Below are positions 52,618-60,442 of a stretch of 64,000 bases of DNA, in pieces. Source of the stretch: CAYUVH01 sp964448135 (GTDB taxonomy: Bacteria > Verrucomicrobiota > Verrucomicrobiia > Limisphaerales > UBA8199); assembly GCA_964448135.1 (NCBI GenBank), contig CAYUVH010000020.1, positions 3,533 to 67,532 of the forward strand. The letters run 5' to 3'. A model generated the notes under the pieces. It was given only the letters and a program-made list of their open reading frames with translations. It had not been told where the DNA came from and searched no databases. A program made the translations under genes and the position numbers. Position 1 is the stretch's first letter, and every line of letters begins with the position of its first letter.

Positions 52618-54636
52618 ATGAACCTACGCCATCAGCCGATCCGCGATTCATTCAACTTGCACCTCGCCGCTTTCGGTTTGCTGCTGCTGTGCGGAATGGC
52701 AACCATGGGACACGCAGCGACCATAACGGTCACCAGCACGGCCAATAGTGGAGCCGGCACGTTGCGCGCGGCCCTGGCGAGCGCAAGCAACGGGGATACC
52801 ATAAATTTCTCGCTGGCCACTCCAGCCACGATCACGCTGACGACGGATCAACTGTACGTTTCGAATAGTGTCAGCATCCTGGGCCCCGGTCCCGGCAACC
52901 TTGCCATCAACGGCAACGCGGCCAATCGCGTGTTCTACATCCGACCCTCCAACACGGTCACGTTCGCCAGCCTCACCCTTACCAACGGCGCTGGCGGCGC
53001 CCTCGGCGGAGGCGGCATTTTCAACGACCACTCGACGCTGGCACTGAGCAACTGTATCCTCAGCGGCAACTCGGCCGCCTACGGCGGCGCCATCTTCAAC
53101 GACGGTCGCAATACCAACAGCGCCACCTTGACGGTGGTCAACAGCCTCATCAGCAGCAATTCGGCCGACGGTTATGGCGGGGGCATCTATAACGTCGGTG
53201 ACTCCGGGGGCGCGACGTTGACCGTCAGCAACTGTGTCTTCAACCGGAACGCGGCCGGCAACAGTGGCGGAGGGATTGACAACCGAAATTGGACCACCGG
53301 CTTCGCGACGCTGACGGTGATCGCCAGCACCGTAAACAGCAACTCCGCCGGCCAGTTCGGCGGCGGCATCCACAACAACGGCGAACATGCCGGCCATGTG
53401 ACGATGACGGTCAGCGGAAGCACGTTCAACAACAACTCGGCCAACGTCGGCGGCGGCATCAATAATGATAGCCGGGAATCCGGGAATGCCATCGGGACGG
53501 TCGCCGGCTGTACCTTGGGCAGCAACGCCTGCTATGGCCCGTTTGCCACCGGCGGGGCCATTTACAACAACGCCGAATTTGCCGGTGGCGCGACGTTGAC
53601 CGTCAGCAACTGTATCCTCTATGGCAACTGGGCTGACTATACCGCCGGCGGCATCTACAATGACGGTACTGGAAGCGGCAGCACCGGAATTCTAACCATG
53701 GCCAGTTGCTCTTTGAGCGGGAATTCATCCCCTTCCACCGGTTGCATCTACAATGACGGCGGCAACAACGGCCATGCGATGATGAATCTCCACGCCTGCA
53801 CCGTCAGCGGCAACTCCGCGGGCAGCAATCTTTTCAGCGCCGGCGCCATTTTCAACAACGCCAATCTTTCCCTCACCAATTGCACCATCAGCAGCAATTC
53901 CGCCCGCGCCATGTTTAGCGTCGGCGGTATTCTCAACAACGGCACTCCCGGCACCACGATGCTGACGATGATCGCCAGCACGATGAGCGGCAACTCCGCC
54001 ACGAACAGTTTCAGCGCGGGCGGCATTTACAATTATATCGGGAATGTCCAGTTGGGCGGCACGATCCTGAATGCCGGCGCTGCGGGCACCAATATCCTCC
54101 ACTCGTCCGGCTCGATCACCTCGTTGGGCTGCAACCTTAGCAGCGATGGCGGCGGCGGCCGGTTGACCAACGTCACCGACCAGCTTAACGCCAACCCCAT
54201 GCTCGGCCCGCTGCAAAACAACGGCGGATCCACGTTCACTCATGCGCTCCTCGCGAACAGCCCTGCGATTGACAAAAGCAAAAGCTTCGGTTTGGCGACC
54301 GACCAGCGCGGCCAGTTGCGCCCCTATGATGCGGGTTCCATTACGAATGCGAGCGGTGGCGATGGCAGCGACATCGGCGCGTTCGAAGTGCAATTCGCCA
54401 GCGCACCAATCCTTTCGGCCGGGTTGCAAAGTGCTGGCAACGGCGCGTTCCAATTGAGTTTCACCAATACCCCGGGTGCGGCTTTCACCATCATCGGCAG
54501 CACCAATATCGCACTGACTCCGAGCAACTGGACAATCCTGGGCGCGGCCACGGAAATCTCGCCTGGCCATTTCCAATTCACCGATCCTCAAATAACGAAC
54601 CGTTTGCGAGGATACTATGGCGTGAGATCACCTTGA
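52618..54636 (+). CDS. Secreted right-handed beta-helix protein (choice-of-anchor Q type)
   Basis: A 672-aa surface protein. The ATG has AGGAGG 4 nt upstream. Signal peptide about 1-35 (LLLLCGMATMGHAA). ITVTSTANSGAGTLRAALASASNGDTINFSL is the standard opening of this adhesin group. It is followed by some 20 degenerate Asn/Ser/Gly-rich coils such as ATLTVSNCVFNRNAAGNSGGGIDN and TMTVSGSTFNNNSANVGGG, which predict a parallel beta-helix. The end AIDKSKSFGLATDQRGQLRPYDAG ... GSDIGAFE is the choice-of-anchor Q signature, followed by a beta domain. It is probably an extracellular adhesin or polysaccharide-binding protein. Codon use is like its neighbours. Confidence 0.85.
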   Translation: MNLRHQPIRDSFNLHLAAFGLLLLCGMATMGHAATITVTSTANSGAGTLRAALASASNGDTINFSLATPATITLTTDQLYVSNSVSILGPGPGNLAINGNAANRVFYIRPSNTVTFASLTLTNGAGGALGGGGIFNDHSTLALSNCILSGNSAAYGGAIFNDGRNTNSATLTVVNSLISSNSADGYGGGIYNVGDSGGATLTVSNCVFNRNAAGNSGGGIDNRNWTTGFATLTVIASTVNSNSAGQFGGGIHNNGEHAGHVTMTVSGSTFNNNSANVGGGINNDSRESGNAIGTVAGCTLGSNACYGPFATGGAIYNNAEFAGGATLTVSNCILYGNWADYTAGGIYNDGTGSGSTGILTMASCSLSGNSSPSTGCIYNDGGNNGHAMMNLHACTVSGNSAGSNLFSAGAIFNNANLSLTNCTISSNSARAMFSVGGILNNGTPGTTMLTMIASTMSGNSATNSFSAGGIYNYIGNVQLGGTILNAGAAGTNILHSSGSITSLGCNLSSDGGGGRLTNVTDQLNANPMLGPLQNNGGSTFTHALLANSPAIDKSKSFGLATDQRGQLRPYDAGSITNASGGDGSDIGAFEVQFASAPILSAGLQSAGNGAFQLSFTNTPGAAFTIIGSTNIALTPSNWTILGAATEISPGHFQFTDPQITNRLRGYYGVRSP

Positions 54637-54960
54637 GGCGGACACTTGAATGAATCACTTTCCGTGGCGTTTAAATCCTTTTGCGGAGGAAAGAGACCCG
54701 AACAATGCCGCGTTGACAGAAAAGTAGCGGCAGGAGGATTTGTTGAAAAGATAGGGGCAGAAAAATATTCATGATCGGACGTTTCCGATGGTTCTACGTC
54801 TGGCAAGCGACCGGATAAGTCGGAAACAAGTCAACTTTTCAAAAAGCAAATTCGGTCGTCATCTCCTCCGGTTGTCTCCGTTTCGCCCGAAATAATCCTT
54901 CCGTTCCCTGCCCTGATTATCAACCCAAAACCGGCACCTCTCTTGCTGCCTAATCGCATC
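54637..54960. other. 324-bp region without a gene, with a repeat-like G-rich segment
   Basis: It separates two beta-helix genes on the same strand. Around 54705-54770 it contains GACAGAAAAGTAGCGGCAGGAGGATTTG and GATAGGGGCAGAAAAATATTC, two related (G)GCAGAAAA-type phrases that look repeat-derived. ATGATCGGACGTTTCCGATGG near 54770 contains a weak inverted repeat (CGGA/TCCG). The last 100 bases should hold the promoter of the gene at 54961. No coding frame is supported. Confidence 0.4.
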
Positions 54961-56361
54961 ATGTCAATGTTTGACGATATCCGTTCGCTGTTTTGCAAAG
55001 CTCTCGTTCTCGGCGCGATGAGCTTCGCCACGTTCAAAGCGGGAGCGACCATGTATTACGTTTCCCCCGCCGGCCAGGACAAAAATGTAGGGACGAACTG
55101 GGCCAGCGCCAAGGCAACCATTCAAGCCGCGATCACGGCGGCGACGAACAATGACCTGATTGTCGTCACCAACGGACTCTATGCCACGGGCGGCACGCCT
55201 TATAACAATCTGACGAACCGCGTCGCGATCACCAAGCCGGTCACCGTCCGCAGCGTGAACGGACCGCTGGTCACCACCATAATGGGGCTGCAACAGGCGG
55301 GCTCCACGAACGGACCTCTGGCTATGCGTTGTGCGTATGTGGGCGGAGGTGCCACCCTCTCGGGCTTCACCCTCACCGGCGGGGCCACGCACGGTTTCGA
55401 TGGCGCCGATATGTTCGTTGACCGGACCGGCGGCGGGGTCTTGAACGACGGGGTGGTTGAAAACTGCATCATCACTGGCAATTCGGGGGCGCAAAACGGC
55501 GGCTGCTATGGCGGCACACTCAACAACTGCATTATTTCCCGCAATGTGGGCACGGGCTTTTTTCATCCCGGGTTCGGCTGGGTCCCCGGAGTGGGCGGTG
55601 TGGTCAGCAGCGGACTGAACAATTGCCTGTTGAACAACAACTGGGGCGGCGAGGCAAGCGCCGTCGGCCCGGACTCCGCCTTGTACAATTGCACCGTCAC
55701 CGCCAACACATCGACGAATGTCGTCATTGAGGCGTCCACCCTGGTCAACTGCATCGTCTACTATAATACGAATTCTCATATCCCCCCAACAACCGCGCAG
55801 ATGGACACCAATTGCGAAGTGTCCTACACGTGTTCGACGCCGCTGTTTCCCGGCACGGGAAATTTCAGCAACGCGCCGATCTTTGTCTCTTCCAACAATT
55901 TCCGGCTCGGGCCTTTTTCCCCGTGCACGGACGTGGGAGCGGATATCGTGCCCGGCTTCACGGACCTGGATGGCCTGCCGCGCATGTTCCGCAAAATCGA
56001 CCTCGGCTGCTATGAACGGCAGATTCCCGGCGACATCAATAACGACGGTCTCGTGAATCTTGCGGACTTGACCGTGCTGCTAACCAACTACAGCAGCACC
56101 GTGGATCAGGCGGCGGTGAGCGCAGTGCTCTCGAATTACTGGCCCAACCGGCTGTTGCTGGCCATGACCAATGTGGCCGGTCTCGGCGGCAGCAACGTCA
56201 CCTTTGCCCTCACGAATTCGAACGCGGGCGCTTACAGCGTGCAATACTCCACAAACCTGACGAGCTGGCAGACGCTCGGCGCGGCCATTCCCCGATACTC
56301 CTTCATCGACACCAATGCCGGGCCCGGAGCGCAGCGGTTTTACCGGTTGAATTTCCCTTGA
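54961..56361 (+). CDS. Secreted beta-helix (DUF1565/pectate-lyase-like) protein with dockerin-like tail
   Basis: A 466-aa protein starting at the ATG at 54961 (MSMFDDIRSLFCKALVLGAMSFATFKAGA signal; a TTG at 54943 is also in frame). MYYVSPAGQDKNVGTNWASAKATIQAAITAATNNDLIVV is the DUF1565-type entry to a right-handed parallel beta-helix (pectate-lyase-like). Cys- and Asn-rich coils follow (VENCIITGNSG, LNNCIISRNVG, LNNCLLNNNWGG). Near 365 GDINNDGLVNLADLTVLL is a dockerin-like calcium motif (one copy), then a beta domain ending in QRFYRLNFP. It is a probable extracellular polysaccharide-binding or -degrading protein. Its stop overlaps the parE remnant on the other strand. Confidence 0.8.
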   Translation: MSMFDDIRSLFCKALVLGAMSFATFKAGATMYYVSPAGQDKNVGTNWASAKATIQAAITAATNNDLIVVTNGLYATGGTPYNNLTNRVAITKPVTVRSVNGPLVTTIMGLQQAGSTNGPLAMRCAYVGGGATLSGFTLTGGATHGFDGADMFVDRTGGGVLNDGVVENCIITGNSGAQNGGCYGGTLNNCIISRNVGTGFFHPGFGWVPGVGGVVSSGLNNCLLNNNWGGEASAVGPDSALYNCTVTANTSTNVVIEASTLVNCIVYYNTNSHIPPTTAQMDTNCEVSYTCSTPLFPGTGNFSNAPIFVSSNNFRLGPFSPCTDVGADIVPGFTDLDGLPRMFRKIDLGCYERQIPGDINNDGLVNLADLTVLLTNYSSTVDQAAVSAVLSNYWPNRLLLAMTNVAGLGGSNVTFALTNSNAGAYSVQYSTNLTSWQTLGAAIPRYSFIDTNAGPGAQRFYRLNFP

Positions 56362-56682
56362 TCCATTCCGGTGCCGGGCTCAGGGTCCATCAGGGAGTGG
56401 CCTTCGAAAGCCATGCGTTGATCCAATATCCGCACGATCAGCACACCGTGCTCATCGCGCAGAAAGAAAATCACATGGGATGCGAAGTTCATCCGCCTTA
56501 GTCCGGGGGCGGGGTGCCCGGCGCTTCGACCACTGTTTGGATACTCCGCGAGCCGGTGGAATGTTTTTTTCCAAACTGTCCCGGTGGCGTCTCGCCTGTT
56601 TGACGCCAAATCGCTTGATGGTGTAGGCGGCGATCCCGGCGATGTCTGAATCGGCCCGTTTTGACAGGCGCGACTTATGCAG
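56340..56682 (-). pseudogene. ParE-family toxin gene, frameshifted
   Basis: Two frames together make one ParE-like protein of about 113 aa. The first frame begins at 56682 just after the parD stop (CTG CAT AAG): HKSRLSKRADSDIAGIAAYT, then IKRFGVKQARRHRDSLEKN, a typical ParE N-terminus. The C-terminal part lies in the +1 frame: TFHRLAEYPNSGRSAG, then LRRMNFASHVIFFLRDEHGV, then LIVRILDQRMAFEGH. The break is at a run of seven A residues (minus strand, about 56562-56568) in TTGGAAAAAAACATTCC; six A would restore the frame. The expected ATG is also missing, with CTG at that position. It is either an inactivated toxin, an assembly error, or a slippage site. Confidence 0.75.
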
Positions 56683-56683
56683 C

Positions 56684-56929
56684 TTACGCCTTATGCCGGC
56701 GCTCCGCTTCCCGCCAGATCGCCCTCACGCTCCGTTTGCTGATGCCGCCGTTGAGACCTTCCTGGATGGCGCCTTTTAGCCCCAGCATCTCACGGTTTTC
56801 CCGCTGATCGCGCCGGATCATATCACGGAAGTATTCGCTGTCATTGGTATAGTCACCACTGTCAATTCTTGCCTTCACCCACGCGTCCTGCTGCTCGGAA
56901 AGGGTGATCGTCTTGCGGGTCGTCTTCAT
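56684..56929 (-). CDS. ParD-family antitoxin
   Basis: An 81-aa protein from the ATG at 56929 (a GTG at 56935 is in frame). MKTTRKTITLSEQQDAWVKARIDSGDYTNDSEYFRDMIRRDQ is the ParD/CopG-like ribbon-helix-helix domain: an N-terminal strand with KTTRKTITLS, then two helices. The C-terminal part, ENREMLGLKGAIQEGLNGGISKRSVRAIWREAERR, is the toxin-binding tail. Its stop is immediately before the frameshifted parE frame, the normal antitoxin-toxin order. It should repress its own promoter and neutralise ParE, a gyrase inhibitor. With a dead toxin, the antitoxin may now be an orphan or protect against related toxins. Confidence 0.88.
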   Translation of the reverse strand: MKTTRKTITLSEQQDAWVKARIDSGDYTNDSEYFRDMIRRDQRENREMLGLKGAIQEGLNGGISKRSVRAIWREAERRHKA

Positions 56930-57098
56930 TGGCACACGGGTTGATTAATTTCACGCCTCATACTATTGGTGCATATTAGCAACACACCTCAAACGTTCTT
57001 TGCCGGGCCGCGGGCCAATCCTCGCACGTCACCCAGCCCTGTTCCGATTGGGCATGCGCCAACTTGCCCGCAGTGGGGTTTTGCAGGCGTGAAGGGTT

Positions 57099-58262
57099 TT
57101 ATCTGGCTGTTGCGGACAGGATGCGCTGGGTCCAGCGGTGGAGCTCTTCGAAGACTTCGGAGCTTTTGGAGAGCATCAGGAAATGGTCGGCGTCGGGGTA
57201 GATGTGCTTTTCGATGGGAGCAGTTGGAGGGACTTTCGCCAGGACGGCGTCCACGTAGTCCACGGGAATCCGTTCATCTTCGCCCCCATGAATGAGCAGG
57301 ATCGGCAGCCCCTTGATGCCCTTGATCAAGCCCGGCTCCAGCACCCCGGAAATATAAACAATCCCGCGAAAATAATCCGGGTGCTTCAAGGCCGCGCGTG
57401 AAACGCCCAGGGCTCCGTTCGAGAGGCCAGCGAGGAAGATCCGTTTCGCATCCATGTCCGGATTTTCGCGGCAATAATTATACGCGCTTTCGATCGCTTC
57501 CATCCCACCCGGTGCGTGCCAGTTGCCAAAGCCGAAGGTGGGCGCCACCACGGCAAATTTGTGCGCATCGGCAAAGGCTTTCAGCGTCCAGATGAAGACT
57601 TTGAAATTCCCCGCACTGCCGTGGAGGAATAGCAGCACCGGGAGTTTTTCGCCGGGCGCATGCGCCGGCACATACGCAAAAAGATGGCGTTGATCAAACG
57701 GAAGATTGAAGAGGTCGCGGTAGGCGGTATTCATCACAGAACCCACCGCGACAAATTCCGGGTCCGACCGCATCTCGCGATAAGCCTTCATGAACAGCCC
57801 GTTCATGATGTTCGCCTTTTCGCGGGTCATGATCGCGTCAGCAAACGGAGACATGATCACGCCGAGGCGGGCCTGATCTATTTCCGGGACGAGATTGACG
57901 GGCGACCAGCGGCAATAGTTTCCGTTCGCCCAGACGGAGGACAATTTCGAACCCGCCGGCGTCCGCCCCACAGGTGAAACCGCGTAGCAGATGCCAACGC
58001 CAATGAAAGCCAGCGTCCCGCACACACTCATGGCCATGACCAGTCGCCGACTCCGACGCGCCAGCCACCGGCAAAACAAACAAAGCCCAACAAACAACGC
58101 CAGAAACGCGAACGCAAACACCCGTCCCTGCCACGTCTCCGCCTGCCAGAAAAGCAATCCCGCCGCACCGGCCGCTGGCAAGCTCATCAGCACCAAGACA
58201 AGCCCCAGCGCCACTAAGGCAAACCGCCCCGCGGAGTCCGGGTTTGCCCTATCCGTGTTCAT
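57099..58262 (-). CDS. Membrane-anchored alpha/beta hydrolase (esterase/depolymerase-like)
   Basis: A 387-aa protein with three N-terminal hydrophobic segments (about 12-35, 45-62, 75-93) and a catalytic alpha/beta-hydrolase domain at about 205-385. Nucleophile elbow: GLSNGALG (Ser of G-L-S-N-G), after LPVLLFLHGSAGNFKVFIW, which forms the oxyanion hole (HGSAG). The acid is probably the Asp in HGGEDERIP and the His is in DADHFLML. The pattern resembles LpqC/PHB-depolymerase-like esterases. The start codon at 58262 lies inside a TCCGTG-type repeat on the opposite strand, so the true start deserves care; the next Met is at residue 26. Confidence 0.8.
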   Translation of the reverse strand: MNTDRANPDSAGRFALVALGLVLVLMSLPAAGAAGLLFWQAETWQGRVFAFAFLALFVGLCLFCRWLARRSRRLVMAMSVCGTLAFIGVGICYAVSPVGRTPAGSKLSSVWANGNYCRWSPVNLVPEIDQARLGVIMSPFADAIMTREKANIMNGLFMKAYREMRSDPEFVAVGSVMNTAYRDLFNLPFDQRHLFAYVPAHAPGEKLPVLLFLHGSAGNFKVFIWTLKAFADAHKFAVVAPTFGFGNWHAPGGMEAIESAYNYCRENPDMDAKRIFLAGLSNGALGVSRAALKHPDYFRGIVYISGVLEPGLIKGIKGLPILLIHGGEDERIPVDYVDAVLAKVPPTAPIEKHIYPDADHFLMLSKSSEVFEELHRWTQRILSATAR

Positions 58263-58325
58263 CTGTGTTCATCCGTGGTTAAATATTTCCTTCTCTGTGC
58301 CTCCGTGTCTCCGTGGTTAATTCCG
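58240..58325 (+). repeat. TCCGTG/CTCCGTGG phrase-like repeat
   Basis: TATCCGTGTTCATCTGTGTTCATCCGTGGTTAA followed by TCTGTGCCTCCGTGTCTCCGTGGTTAA. It is related to the block at about 52263-52430. On the minus strand it supplies the start codon and first codons of the hydrolase gene. Confidence 0.65.
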
Positions 58326-58366
58326 TTTCGTTTGCACCGAGGAATCTCAGCAACTCCTTAAAACCC

Positions 58367-58774
58367 TCAACCTTCAACGCCGGGATTTTCGATGGGCTTC
58401 TTCCAGATCGGCACGACGCGTTTCATTTCGTCAATGAGCCATTGGCAGGCGACGAAGGCTTCCTTGCGGTGCGGCGCGATCACTTCGACCCACAGCGACG
58501 GTTCGTTCACTTTCACAACACCGAGGCGATGCACGAGGTGAACGGATTCAATCGGCCAGCGTCTTTCCATTTCGTCGAAGAGCAAATGAAACTGCTTCTC
58601 CGCCATGGCCTGGAAAGCTTCATACTCAATCGCGGTAATTTTCGCTTCCCCTTCGCTCTCCCGCACCACTCCCAAAAAGTTCACCACCGCCCCCATCCCG
58701 GCGGACATCTTCCGCCCGGCGATCAACGCCGCCTCATCAATCGGCCCTTCCGTAAACTGTAGTATCCGCCTCAT
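58367..58774 (-). CDS. moaE: Molybdopterin synthase catalytic subunit
   Basis: A 135-aa MoaE, the large subunit of molybdopterin synthase, which transfers sulfur from MoaD to precursor Z (cPMP). Motifs: GAVVNFLGVVRESEGE, ITAIEYEAF, VHLVHRLGVVKVNEPSLWVEVIAPHRKEAFVACQWLIDEMKRVVPIWKK; the H-R-x-G-x-V and K in VPIWKK are the catalytic and cPMP-binding elements. The family end is usually PIWKKE, here KKPIEN. moaD lies 69 nt upstream on the same strand, so the pair is one operon. No other molybdenum-cofactor gene is in the window. Confidence 0.94.
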   Translation of the reverse strand: MRRILQFTEGPIDEAALIAGRKMSAGMGAVVNFLGVVRESEGEAKITAIEYEAFQAMAEKQFHLLFDEMERRWPIESVHLVHRLGVVKVNEPSLWVEVIAPHRKEAFVACQWLIDEMKRVVPIWKKPIENPGVEG

Positions 58775-58810
58775 CAGTCAGCGCGAAAAACCGCAATCTT
58801 CGGCTTGCTT

Positions 58811-58852
58811 AACCTGCAACTTGTAACCTGCAACTTTCAACCTTTAACCTCC
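58811..58852. repeat. AACCTGCAACTT phrase-like repeat between moaD and moaE
   Basis: AACCTGCAACTTGTAACCTGCAACTTTCAACCTTTAACCTCC: units of the form AACCTGCAACTT in tandem with variants. It fills most of the 69-nt gap between moaD and moaE; its last bases overlap the moaD stop at 58844. Confidence 0.55.
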
Positions 58853-59089
58853 CTGGACTGGCGGGAAGAATGAAACCACGTCACCTTCCTTCAAAATATA
58901 GTCCCGCGTCTGATAATCCACGCCTACCGCCATCAACATGGACTTCCGGGCGCCGGCCAGGCGGGGAAAGCGAATGAGGACAGCGTCGGAAAGTTGATTC
59001 AGCGTGGAAGCTTCCGCCATTTCCTCTGACGTCTCCGAACAGCCGGCTAATTCCTTGAAGTAGGAATAAAACGTGACGCGAACAATCAT
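58844..59089 (-). CDS. moaD: Molybdopterin synthase sulfur-carrier subunit
   Basis: An 81-aa ubiquitin-like sulfur carrier. MIVRVTFYSYFKELAGC is the usual first strand, ALISRAP-like DAVLIRFPRLAGARKSMLMAVGVDYQTRDYILKEGDVVSFFPPVQGG is the beta-grasp end, and the invariant terminal Gly-Gly carries the thiocarboxylate. It works with MoaE, encoded downstream on the same strand. Length is normal. Confidence 0.93.
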   Translation of the reverse strand: MIVRVTFYSYFKELAGCSETSEEMAEASTLNQLSDAVLIRFPRLAGARKSMLMAVGVDYQTRDYILKEGDVVSFFPPVQGG

Positions 59090-59174
59090 GATGCTCAGGA
59101 ATTCCGAAGCGCCAATGATCCCGCTGAGCGGGAACGAAAGAAGCCCGAATTACAAAGCCCGAAATCACCATGCC

Positions 59175-59237
59175 CCATCTTTCGTGCTTCGGACTTCGTC
59201 ATTCTTTCGTCATACGTCATTCGTGCTTCGTCATTTC
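59175..59237 (+). repeat. TTCGTCATTCG phrase-like repeat between hpt and moaD
   Basis: TTTCGTGCTTCGGACTTCGTCATTCTTTCGTCATACGTCATTCGTGCTTCGTCATTT: five variants of TTCGT(C/G)(A/C)TT(C) in about 60 nt. It resembles the complement of 52155-52190. It immediately follows the hpt stop (minus strand) and precedes the moaD promoter region. Confidence 0.6.
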
Positions 59238-59239
59238 CG

Positions 59240-59833
59240 CTAGTCCCGATAAATTTCCGGCCGCAGCACACCTACAAACGGCAGATTCCGATACTTCTCC
59301 GCGTAATCCAACCCATACCCCACCACAAACACATCGGGTATCTCAAAGCCCACGTAATCCGCCTCCACCGGCTCCACCCGCCGCGCCGCTTTGTTCAGCA
59401 GCACACACGTCTGAATCCGCCGCGGCTTGAGCGCGCGCAACTTCGTGAGGACGCGGGAGATGGTTTTGCCCGTATCGAGGATGTCGTCCACCAGCAATAC
59501 ATCGCGTCCCATCACATCGAGCCGCAGTTCCTTCGTGAAAACCAATTCCCCGGATTCCGTCCCACTGCCGTAGCTCGACACGCCAATGAAATCCAGTCGC
59601 AGCGGCAACGACAAATTACGGATCAAATCCGCGAGAAACATCACCGTGCCGTTGAGCAGCGAGACCACCACCATCTCGTGCCCCTTGAAATCCTTTTCGA
59701 TTTCGCGGGACATCGCGCGAATCCGCTTCGCGATTTCCTCCTCGTCAATCAGCAGCGGCGAGATTTCCCTCCGCCAATGCGCCGGCGCGCGCCGGGTGGC
59801 TCGAGAAGTGATCACGGGCGGTCGCGAGCGCAT
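59240..59833 (-). CDS. hpt: Hypoxanthine phosphoribosyltransferase
   Basis: A 197-aa purine-salvage enzyme that makes IMP and GMP from hypoxanthine or guanine and PRPP. Motifs: EEIAKRIRAMSREIEKDF, VVVSLLNGTVMFLADLIRNL (hood region), SSYGSGTESG (flexible loop) and DVLLVDDILDTGKTISRVL, the PRPP-binding D-D-x-x-D-T-G-K-T motif. It begins 4 nt after the stop of the dUTPase-like gene, so they are co-transcribed. The first 20 residues (MRSRPPVITSRATRRAPAHW) are atypical; a later start would need a non-Met codon. It may act in nucleotide salvage together with the upstream gene. Confidence 0.93.
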   Translation of the reverse strand: MRSRPPVITSRATRRAPAHWRREISPLLIDEEEIAKRIRAMSREIEKDFKGHEMVVVSLLNGTVMFLADLIRNLSLPLRLDFIGVSSYGSGTESGELVFTKELRLDVMGRDVLLVDDILDTGKTISRVLTKLRALKPRRIQTCVLLNKAARRVEPVEADYVGFEIPDVFVVGYGLDYAEKYRNLPFVGVLRPEIYRD

Positions 59834-59837
59834 GGTG

Positions 59838-60218
59838 TCAAATGTGTTTGGAGTCGTGCTCGTCCTTGGTGGCGTAGCCGCTCTCCTGCCGCTTGAAATT
59901 CACCTCGTTCTTCCGGCAATACGCCTGGAACACATCCTCCGCGCTCATGCCGAGCACCTGCGCCGCGCTGATGAGAAAATGGAAGAGGTCCACCACCTCC
60001 ACGCGCGCGTTCTGCTCATCGAACTTCTGGTACTTCGCCCACCACTTCCACGGCACGCTGTCCGTGAGTTCGGCGAGCTCCTGCGTCATCGCGCGGGAAT
60101 AGTTGAGCAGCCACTTGGTCTTCGTGGCTTCGTCCATGCCTTCCATATGGACGCCGATCCGTTCGTTCAATGCGGTTTGCATGCGGAACAGCTCCCGCAG
60201 CATGTCAGGTTTTTCCAT
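59838..60218 (-). CDS. Dimeric dUTPase-like protein
   Basis: A 126-aa all-helical protein (MEKPDMLRELFRMQTALNERIGV start at 60218; an ATG at 60230 is also in frame). ELAELTDSVPWKWW and QNARVEVVDLFHFLISAAQVLGMS match the metal-binding E-x2-E...E-x2-D pattern of the dimeric dUTPase/MazG-like NTP-pyrophosphohydrolase superfamily. AYCRKNEVNFKRQESGYATKDEHDS is the usual dUTPase end. It would hydrolyse dUTP to dUMP and limit uracil in DNA, or act as a house-cleaning NTP pyrophosphatase. It is shorter than phage and eukaryotic members (about 170-260 aa). The longer open frame to 60311 is repeat-derived (WSLVVGSWSF) and was rejected. Coupled to hpt. Confidence 0.82.
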   Translation of the reverse strand: MEKPDMLRELFRMQTALNERIGVHMEGMDEATKTKWLLNYSRAMTQELAELTDSVPWKWWAKYQKFDEQNARVEVVDLFHFLISAAQVLGMSAEDVFQAYCRKNEVNFKRQESGYATKDEHDSKHI

Positions 60219-60264
60219 TGCGCGGAGCATACAGAGCGGGCGGGCGGCTGCCAATGACCAACGT

Positions 60265-60330
60265 TGCGAAAAGCTCCAAGAACCAACCACCAAGGACCAG
60301 ATAAACACCAAGCTCCAAGCTTCAAAAACT
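60265..60330 (-). repeat. TTGGAGCTT/CTTGGTCCTTGG repeat, copy 3 (minus strand)
   Basis: On the minus strand: GAAGCTTGGAGCTTGGTGTTTATCTGGTCCTTGGTGGTTGGTTCTTGGAGCTTTTC. Compared with copy 1, TTTATCTGG, TTGGTTCTTGGAGCTTTTC and the spacing are the same. It points into the dUTPase-like gene, which starts 47 nt downstream. Confidence 0.7.
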
Positions 60331-60442
60331 TTCGGTCGAAGGTCGACGCCGGGATGACGGGAAGTTATTGATCACGGATAGAAGCGTCATTCGAGGGAAG
60401 AAAGTTGTCGTTCAAGTCCATTTCCGCTTATCTGTGATTGGA

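Noticed and set aside
60219..60311. Extended start of the dUTPase-like gene (MVFIWSLVVGSWSF)
   Set aside because: It is repeat-derived and precedes a conserved MEKPDMLRELF beginning; there is no evidence for a secreted dUTPase.
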